Assembly (NCBI GenBank): GCA_023406965.1 | Contig: JAEXTI010000569.1 | Coordinates: 1 to 6,108 of the forward strand | Source: Chloroflexota bacterium | GTDB lineage: Bacteria > Chloroflexota > Anaerolineae > Anaerolineales > Anaerolineaceae | Reading direction: 5' to 3' | Length of the DNA: 6,108 bases | Part shown: positions 1 to 4,826 of the stretch, in pieces | Position numbering within the stretch: position 1 is the stretch's first letter | Layout: every line of letters begins with the position of its first letter | Notes under the pieces: generated by a model | Told to the model about the DNA's origin: nothing | Seen by the model: the letters and a program-made list of their open reading frames with translations, nothing else | Database searches by the model: none | Position numbers and translations under genes: made by a program

Positions 1-494
1 ACCGAGAAATTTCTTAAACCCAAAGCTTTTGCCTGGAGAATGGCGGCGGCGTTGGCTGGGGCGGTTGTTTCGAATCCAATGGCGAAAAAGACAACCTGTT
101 TGTCGGGGTTTTGTTCGGCAATGCGGACAGCGTCGAGGGGGGCAAAAACAACCTTCACCTGCCCACCGCGCGCGCGAATGTCAAAAAGATCGGTCTGGCT
201 GCCTGGAACACGCAGCATGTCGCCGAATGAGGTAAAGATGACATTGGGCTGGGAGGCGATTGCCAGAGCGCGGTCGATTTGTTCGAGCGGGGTGACACAG
301 ACTGGGCAACCGGGGCCATGAACCAGTTCGATTTGAGACGGTAGTAGCTGGTCAAGACCGTAGCGCATAATCGAGTGCGTCTGGCCGCCGCATATTTCCA
401 TAAGCACCCAGGGTCGAGTCAGCCGGCGTTGAATTTGACGGATAACTGCTTTTACCAGGGAATTGTCACGAAATTGAGAGGTAAATTGTTGCAT
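1..494 (-). CDS. hypD: HypD, hydrogenase Fe-ligand assembly protein (3'-truncated by window edge)
   Basis: HypD is the cytoplasmic Fe-S scaffold that, with HypC, carries the Fe(CN)2CO unit for the [NiFe]-hydrogenase active site. The first 164 codons are present, out of about 360-380 in typical family members; the rest lies beyond the left edge. Visible signatures are MEICGGQTH (residues 32-40, with Cys35), [11 protein letters not shown] (59-69, with Cys63 and Cys66), [10 protein letters not shown] (90-99) and GFETTAP (140-146), which are diagnostic HypD blocks. These cysteines are the conserved catalytic and redox residues of the family. The ATG at 494-492 is the only Met start after the in-frame stop of hypC, which lies 18 bp upstream. 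No convincing Shine-Dalgarno precedes it, so translation may be coupled to hypC. Identity is near certain. Confidence 0.97.
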   Translation of the reverse strand, partial: MQQFTSQFRDNSLVKAVIRQIQRRLTRPWVLMEICGGQTHSIMRYGLDQLLPSQIELVHGPGCPVCVTPLEQIDRALAIASQPNVIFTSFGDMLRVPGSQTDLFDIRARGGQVKVVFAPLDAVRIAEQNPDKQVVFFAIGFETTAPANAAAILQAKALGLRNFS

Positions 495-512
495 GGCGGA
501 TGCTGGTGGTGA

Positions 513-767
513 TTACTGAGGATTGAGTCCAAGCTCATCGTCAAGAGCCGCTATTTCATTAAGGAGAGACAATGTTTCTTGGGCCTCTTCTTCGCTGAGT
601 AAATTCAGGGCGAAGCCGGCGTGGACGATCGTATAATCGCCAACTTTGGCATCGGGGAGGGCTTCGAGGCAAGCTTCACGGATGACGCCACCAAAATCAA
701 TCTTGCACATCCTCAAGCTGTTCATGTCGTATATTTCAAGGATTTTTCCGGGAATTCCAAGGCACAT
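513..767 (-). CDS. hypC: HypC/HybG family hydrogenase maturation chaperone
   Basis: HypC is a small chaperone that binds HypD to hold the Fe(CN)2CO group and then delivers it to the hydrogenase large-subunit precursor. The protein is 84 residues, a normal family length. It begins MCLGIPGKI, the family hallmark, with the essential Cys2 that becomes N-terminal after Met removal. VGDYTIVHAGFAL (42-54) is the second conserved block and contains His49, in the place of the conserved HypC histidine. A good Shine-Dalgarno (AGGAG, 775-779) lies 7 nt before the ATG. The gene sits 16 bp after hypF and 18 bp before hypD, with an acidic C-terminal helix (SEEEAQE) typical of the family. Start and function are both well supported. 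Confidence 0.97.
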   Translation of the reverse strand: MCLGIPGKILEIYDMNSLRMCKIDFGGVIREACLEALPDAKVGDYTIVHAGFALNLLSEEEAQETLSLLNEIAALDDELGLNPQ

Positions 768-773
768 GGTTCA

Positions 774-779
774 ACTCCT
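774..779 (-). promoter_or_regulatory. Ribosome binding site of hypC
   Basis: The minus strand reads AGGAGT here, 6-7 nt upstream of the hypC ATG and inside the 16-bp hypF-hypC gap. It is the clearest Shine-Dalgarno among the hyp genes of this window. It fixes the HypC start that places the essential Cys at position 2. Confidence 0.8.
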
Positions 780-783
780 AAGG

Positions 784-3072
784 TTAAGCTGAGGCATACG
801 CTGCAATCACGGCCTGGCCAAGGGCGATACCGCCATCATTGGTTGGCACAGACTTGTGGGATAAGACTATAAATCCTTCGTTGGTCAATAAATGGGTGGT
901 TCGGCGCAGCAAGAAGCGGTTCTGCCAGACGCCACCACTCAGGCAAACGGAATTAATGGATGTGTCTTTGCGGATAGCACCACACAATGATACCGCAATC
1001 GAGGCTACACTGTTGTGGAAACGGGCAGAAAGTACGGGTAACTTGGTTCCCCGACGCCAATCCGTTAGGAGCGCGGTCCACAGCGGAGCGGGATCGAATT
1101 GATTGCCATCCCAGTCGAATGGATAGACGCCGGTCTCGCTAGGATCGGCCAATGCTTCTAGCTCGATGGCGGCCTGGCCTTCGTAGGTGGCTGTGTGGCG
1201 AACACCGATCAGCGAGGCTGCCGCATCGAAGAGGCGGCCCATGCTGGAAGTGGGCGGCGCGTTTAACCGGCGTTCTAGTTGGGCGCGGATGACCATGCGC
1301 TCTTCATAGCACAAATCCCGAACAGGGGGGAGGTCGGGTTCCCAATCTAGACCAGCTGCCCAGAGATGCGCCAGGGCCATGCGAGACGGCTTTCTGACGG
1401 CAAGATCACCGCCAGGAAGTGGAACATTAGCCAGGTGATAATTGCGCGTATAACCCGTATATCCGCCCACGAGAATCTCGCCTCCCCAGATGGCGCTGTC
1501 AGTGCCAAAACCGGTGCCGTCGAAGATCAAGCCGATGGCGGCTTCGGTCGTGTTCCAGCCATTGTCCGCCAAACAGGCTGCTAAGTGGGCATAATGGTGC
1601 TGGATTTGGATGAGGGGTAAGTTTTCGCGCTGGGAGCGATCAAGGGCATATCGGGTGCTGAGATAATTGGGATGCAAGTCACAGGCAATGCTGCGGGGAG
1701 AAATGCGAAAGAGCTTCTCGAAGTGAGAGATGCCTTCTTCGAAAGAGCGGAGAGTTTCGAGGTTTTCGAGATCGCCGATGTGGTGACTTAAGAATGCGTA
1801 GCGATCGCGGGTCAGGCAGAAAGTGTTTTTGAGTTCTGCTCCGGTTGCAAGGATTGGTTGGCTGGTGATTGGAAGGGGGACCGAATCGGGGGCGTACCCG
1901 CGGGAACGGCGAGTGATGTAGGAGCGATCATCGACTGCCATGACGACGGAGTCGTCTACCCTGGTGTGAATGGGGCGGTCGTGAAGGAGAAATGCATCGG
2001 CGAGTGGCGTTAAGCGCTGGGCAGCCTCGTCGTCTTTGTAGGCAACCGGCTCTTCGCTTAGATTTCCACTGGTCATTACGAGTAAATCGGGGAAACCCGG
2101 CGCAGGCTCGAGAAGGAGGAGATGCAGTGGGGTGTAGGCCAGCATGACCCCAAGCGTGGTCAGGTTGGGGGCCACTTCGGCGGCAACTGCTGAGGTTGGG
2201 AGACGGTCTAGAAGAACAATCGGCTGCTGGTGGGAAAGAAGAAGCTGTTGTTCCTTGACAGTCACATGGCAATGGCGCTGCACAGCCTCAACGTCAAAAG
2301 CCATCAGCGCAAAAGGTTTGTCGCTGCGCTTCTTGCGGCTGCGGAGGGCTGCTACTGCCTGTGGATTGGTTGCGTCACAGGCAAGATGGAAGCCGCCCAG
2401 GCCTTTGATCGCGATAATTTTACCTTCAGCTAACCACTGCCGGGCGATTTGTAAGGCTGTTTCAGCATCAGCGATTCTTTGGCCCGAGGGCAGGGAGAAC
2501 CAGATGTGCGGGCCGCAGGTGGGACAGGCGATGGGTTGGGCATGAAAGCGGCGGTCGGCAGGGTTTTCGTACTCCGTGTGACACGGGTCACAGAGCGGAA
2601 AATCTGCCATGGTTGTGGTTGGGCGATCGTAGGGAATATCGCGAATGATGGTGAGGCGAGGGCCGCAATTGGTGCAGTTGATGAAAGGGTAGCGGTAACG
2701 ACGGTCGGGCGGGTCGAAAAGTTCACGGCGGCAATCTGGACAAATGGCGATATCGGGCGAAATGGGTATAAAATCACCCTGAGAGGGGAGACTGGAGAGA
2801 ATCTCGAAATTCGTGTAGCCATCAAGGGATTGGGTTGTTTCTTGAAAGGTGTCGATTCGAGCAAGGGGAGGAGGGGAATGACGTACCTGCGAAGAAAAAA
2901 TGTTAACTTGGTCCGGTAAGCCTTCGACAAAGATGTCGACGCCAGCAGAGGTGTTTTTGACCCAACCCGTCAAATTCAGGCTGCGCGCGAGGTTATAAAC
3001 AAAGGGGCGGAAGCCAACGCCTTGAACGATGCCTGTAACATGGATTCTTAATGCCGTTTTATTGCCGTGCAT
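784..3072 (-). CDS. hypF: HypF carbamoyltransferase for NiFe-site cyanide ligands
   Basis: HypF uses carbamoyl phosphate and ATP to form carbamoyl-adenylate and passes the carbamoyl group to the C-terminal cysteine of HypE, the source of the CN ligands. From the chosen start it has 762 residues, normal for the family. Domain order is complete. There is an N-terminal acylphosphatase domain (GIVQGVGFRPF, with Arg22 and Asn40). Two C4 zinc fingers follow (Cys111/114/133/136 and 161/164/183/186, each CX2C-X18-CX2C). Next is a YrdC-like domain (SDKPFALM, VMTSGNLSEEPV), then a Kae1/carbamoyltransferase-like domain with HHYAH (492-496), FDGTGFGTD, CLSGGVWQN and NDGGIALGQ. The start at 3072 overlaps hypB by 25 bp and puts the acylphosphatase fold at the N terminus. 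An upstream ATG at 3117 adds 15 non-conserved residues but has an AAGGGG seven bases before it, so it cannot be excluded. Confidence 0.97.
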   Translation of the reverse strand: MHGNKTALRIHVTGIVQGVGFRPFVYNLARSLNLTGWVKNTSAGVDIFVEGLPDQVNIFSSQVRHSPPPLARIDTFQETTQSLDGYTNFEILSSLPSQGDFIPISPDIAICPDCRRELFDPPDRRYRYPFINCTNCGPRLTIIRDIPYDRPTTTMADFPLCDPCHTEYENPADRRFHAQPIACPTCGPHIWFSLPSGQRIADAETALQIARQWLAEGKIIAIKGLGGFHLACDATNPQAVAALRSRKKRSDKPFALMAFDVEAVQRHCHVTVKEQQLLLSHQQPIVLLDRLPTSAVAAEVAPNLTTLGVMLAYTPLHLLLLEPAPGFPDLLVMTSGNLSEEPVAYKDDEAAQRLTPLADAFLLHDRPIHTRVDDSVVMAVDDRSYITRRSRGYAPDSVPLPITSQPILATGAELKNTFCLTRDRYAFLSHHIGDLENLETLRSFEEGISHFEKLFRISPRSIACDLHPNYLSTRYALDRSQRENLPLIQIQHHYAHLAACLADNGWNTTEAAIGLIFDGTGFGTDSAIWGGEILVGGYTGYTRNYHLANVPLPGGDLAVRKPSRMALAHLWAAGLDWEPDLPPVRDLCYEERMVIRAQLERRLNAPPTSSMGRLFDAAASLIGVRHTATYEGQAAIELEALADPSETGVYPFDWDGNQFDPAPLWTALLTDWRRGTKLPVLSARFHNSVASIAVSLCGAIRKDTSINSVCLSGGVWQNRFLLRRTTHLLTNEGFIVLSHKSVPTNDGGIALGQAVIAAYASA

Positions 3073-3740
3073 TCTGCTTTCTTCGCGTCGATTCTGGCAG
3101 CCACCCATCGTCTCCATGCATCCACCCCTTCGTTGGTAACACAGGAGACTGTGAAGGTGGTCAAATTGGGGTTGAGCATTTCAACCCCCTGGCGGAAGTA
3201 ATCCATGTTGAAGCGGATATAGGGTAACAAATCGATCTTGTTGATGATGAGCACATCGAGATTGCGGTAAATGGCCGGGTATTTGTATGGTTTATCATCC
3301 CCTTCTGGGATGCTGGCAATCAAGATGTTTAGATGGGTACCGAGGTTGAATGCTGCGGGGCAAACGAGATTACCGACATTCTCTACGATCAGCAAATCCA
3401 ATTGAGCGAGGGGAAGCTGATCGAGACCGGCTTTGAGCATCACCGCATCCAGGTGGCAATCTCCGCCAGTATTGATCTGCACGGCAGGCATGCCGGCGGC
3501 AAGAATTTTGTCGGCGTCAATTGTGACGGGCGCAGTGTCTCCCTCGACAACCCCGATTTGATAATCAGGCGCGAGCGCCTCTATCGTTTTAAGAATGAAA
3601 CTTGTTTTTCCCGAACCGGGGGAGGCCATTAGATTGGCCGAAAGAACACCGGCTTGATCGAGGCGCGATTTATTTAAGTCCGCCATCTGATCATTGGCGT
3701 TCATAATTTTTTCTACTACGGTGACGCGATTGGCTGTCAT
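3048..3740 (-). CDS. hypB: HypB, GTPase for nickel insertion into hydrogenase
   Basis: HypB is a SIMIBI-class GTPase that works with HypA to load nickel into the hydrogenase large subunit after Fe(CN)2CO insertion. The 230-residue protein shows a Walker A/P-loop ASPGSGKTS (39-47), the switch region EGDTAPVT (66-73), GGDCHLDA (92-99) with the metal-site pair Cys95-His96, ENVGNLVCP (120-128) with the third metal ligand Cys127, and the guanine-specificity motif NKID (167-170). It lacks both the N-terminal CXXCGC nickel motif and the His-rich stretch found in some HypBs, so it is the short form with only the G-domain metal site. The ATG at 3740 overlaps the hypA stop (ATGA), suggesting translational coupling. 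A purine-rich AAGGGAAGGAA lies about 12 nt upstream, slightly far for an ideal ribosome site. Confidence 0.97.
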   Translation of the reverse strand: MTANRVTVVEKIMNANDQMADLNKSRLDQAGVLSANLMASPGSGKTSFILKTIEALAPDYQIGVVEGDTAPVTIDADKILAAGMPAVQINTGGDCHLDAVMLKAGLDQLPLAQLDLLIVENVGNLVCPAAFNLGTHLNILIASIPEGDDKPYKYPAIYRNLDVLIINKIDLLPYIRFNMDYFRQGVEMLNPNLTTFTVSCVTNEGVDAWRRWVAARIDAKKAECTAIKRH

Positions 3741-4099
3741 GCGGACTGCGTTTCCTTCCCTTCTATTGCGATGCTGTCCAGGTAAAATTCTTCACCGCTG
3801 AGTACTTTCACTTGAGCACTGGAGCATTGCGGACACGCCGATAGATCACTATCGAGGGTGTATTCATGTTGGCAGCTCAGACAGAGGAGCCTGGCGGGGA
3901 TGCGCTCAAAATGCAACTGTGCGCCCTGGCATATAGTGTTCTGGCTGACAAAATCCCAGTAAAACTGGACCGAGTCGTCCACGATGCTCGATAACCTGCC
4001 AATGACTATGTAAATGTCGGTCACCCGGATGGCGTTCGCCTGAATGGCGTGGCGGTTGGCAATTTCGAGGATATTCTCGGTAATAGAAAGCTCATGCAT
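3737..4099 (-). CDS. hypA: HypA, nickel metallochaperone for hydrogenase maturation
   Basis: HypA is a small nickel-binding, zinc-structured metallochaperone that acts with HypB in the last metal insertion step. At 120 residues it is the standard size. It begins MHELSIT: the N-terminal Met-His-Glu is the nickel site of the family, which fixes the start at 4099. The zinc site is two CXXC motifs, Cys73/Cys76 (CLSC) and Cys89/Cys92 (CPQC), separated by 12 residues. The conserved core IGRLSSIV (33-40) and a C-terminal GEEFYLDSIAIE strand are also family-like. It is 39 bp downstream of the cNMP-fold gene and its stop overlaps the hypB ATG by 4 nt. There is no recognisable Shine-Dalgarno, but a TATAAT box lies directly before the start. 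Confidence 0.97.
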   Translation of the reverse strand: MHELSITENILEIANRHAIQANAIRVTDIYIVIGRLSSIVDDSVQFYWDFVSQNTICQGAQLHFERIPARLLCLSCQHEYTLDSDLSACPQCSSAQVKVLSGEEFYLDSIAIEGKETQSA

Positions 4100-4105
4100 G
4101 AAGCA

Positions 4106-4111
4106 ATTATA
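4106..4111 (-). promoter_or_regulatory. Candidate -10 box immediately before hypA
   Basis: The minus strand has an exact TATAAT followed by six bases (TGCTTC) and then the hypA ATG. A transcription start about 7 nt downstream of the box would fall on the A of the ATG, giving a leaderless mRNA, which would agree with the missing Shine-Dalgarno. No good -35 is visible at 17-18 bp; instead a direct repeat of CCGAT with a 9-bp period (4123-4136) occupies that place and could bind an activator. The assignment rests on the box match and spacing alone, in an AT-rich 39-bp gap where chance matches are possible. Confidence 0.4.
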
Positions 4112-4138
4112 ATACTGAATTGATCGGAAATATCGGTT

Positions 4139-4630
4139 TTAGTCCACTTTCGAATGTCGACGAGAGATAATCTCGTAAAGCTCCAGGCGGGCTGATAAAT
4201 AACGGCTGGCAATCAGGTTGGCAATCCGGCGCATGACGATGTACCCCATATCGTGGTCTTCGTCGCACAGTTGCATGAGCAACTCACTGTCAAAGCAGAG
4301 GACGCGGCCTGGCTGCGTGGCCCGGGCAGTACCTGTGCGCTGGCGGACCATTGTGGTGACGGCAGACCAGCCAATGATATCGAGCGGGGCGGCTGTGTAG
4401 ATTTCTACTTTGCCATAAGTGGGGACATAATTCTCGATGACGACTTCGCCGTTCAACAGGATATACAGGCAGTCGTCTGATGAGCCCTCGGAAAATAGAA
4501 TTTCGTCTTCGTGCAGGTTGCAGATACGGGCAATCTGAGCCAGGCGCCATTGCTGAACCTGGTCCAATTCAACGTACCAAGGGATTCGTTGAATAATTTG
4601 TACGATGTCCGCCATCTGTTCAATCATCAT
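4139..4630 (-). CDS. Stand-alone cyclic-nucleotide-binding-fold protein, possible HoxI-like hydrogenase accessory subunit
   Basis: The 163-residue protein is one cNMP-binding (Crp/Fnr N-terminal) domain. An N-terminal helical part (IPWYVELDQVQQWRLAQIA) leads into the beta roll: DEILFSEGSSDDCLYILLNGEVVI (42-65) is the classic block around the conserved Gly residues. IIGWSAV (85-91) and RTGTARA (98-104) occupy the phosphate-binding cassette region. A long C-terminal helix (about 128-157) ends the protein. No helix-turn-helix follows, and only 39 bp separate it from hypA, so it is not a frameshifted Crp regulator. The usual Gly-Glu of the cassette reads Gly-Trp, so cAMP binding is doubtful. Known context: the Ralstonia soluble NAD-reducing hydrogenase carries HoxI, a subunit of similar size and fold. 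Equivalence here is inferred from size, fold and position between a NuoF/HoxF-like gene and hyp genes. The ATG at 4630 has AGGA nine bases upstream; a second ATG follows directly. Confidence 0.85.
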   Translation of the reverse strand: MMIEQMADIVQIIQRIPWYVELDQVQQWRLAQIARICNLHEDEILFSEGSSDDCLYILLNGEVVIENYVPTYGKVEIYTAAPLDIIGWSAVTTMVRQRTGTARATQPGRVLCFDSELLMQLCDEDHDMGYIVMRRIANLIASRYLSARLELYEIISRRHSKVD

Positions 4631-4683
4631 CGGTGTGCGTCCTGAAGCCTGATCTTGCCTGTTTCAACTAACTTAAGGTTTTA

Positions 4684-4755
4684 TCACCTGTGAGCCAAAC
4701 CAATAAGTGCTATGCGTCACTGGGGACTTTGCCAATTGTCACCAAGGATGGGTGA
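4684..4755. promoter_or_regulatory. GTGA/TCAC-rich presumptive control region upstream of the cNMP-fold gene
   Basis: This part of the gap between the terminator and the cNMP-fold gene contains two inverted repeats: TCAC-CT-GTGA at 4684-4693 and TCACC-N7-GGTGA at 4739-4755. The second can be extended outward as an imperfect TTGTCACC/GGTGATACAA pair. A further single TCAC lies at 4717-4720. The promoter of the cNMP-hyp unit should lie in this gap, because the terminator sits upstream, so these are candidate operator sites. No convincing -35/-10 pair was found. The half-sites resemble the GTGA core of Crp-family sites but lack the standard spacing, so no regulator is named. Confidence 0.3.
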
Positions 4756-4777
4756 TACAAAGGCTCGATAATCGTGT

Positions 4778-4808
4778 AAAGAAACCCCCGGTTCGATCGA
4801 ACCGGGGG
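4778..4808 (-). terminator. Rho-independent terminator after the NuoF-like gene
   Basis: A perfect 24-bp palindrome at 4785-4808 (arm CCCCCGGTTCGA, then its exact complement) is followed on the minus strand by TTTCTTT (4784-4778). Five G:C pairs at the base and a small CGATCG/GATC apex make a very stable hairpin. It begins 18 bp after the stop codon of the NuoF-like gene, so it should end that upstream operon. It implies that the cNMP-hyp genes have their own promoter. On the plus strand the hairpin is followed by TGCTTTATT, a poor T-tract, so it works best in the minus direction. Confidence 0.88.
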
Positions 4809-4826
4809 TGCTTTATTGAGAGATTC

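Noticed and set aside
1928..2272. 114-codon minus-strand frame within hypF
   Set aside because: It lies in another frame of an intact, conserved HypF; its Ser/Pro/Arg/Cys-rich translation is typical of a shadow.
2430..2930. Open frames of about 146-166 codons on both strands within hypF
   Set aside because: They overlap the zinc-finger and YrdC region of HypF completely; they are out-of-frame shadows with skewed Arg/Ser/Pro- or Gly/Val-rich composition and no family signature.
4119..4134. FNR-type box (TTGAT...) in the hypA upstream gap
   Set aside because: One half-site matches TTGAT, but the second half (AATATC region) does not match ATCAA at the required 4-bp spacing.
4100..4138. Remnant of a DNA-binding HTH domain after the cNMP-fold gene
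   Set aside because: The gap to hypA is only 39 bp and AT-rich, too short to hold a lost HTH; the protein appears naturally single-domain.
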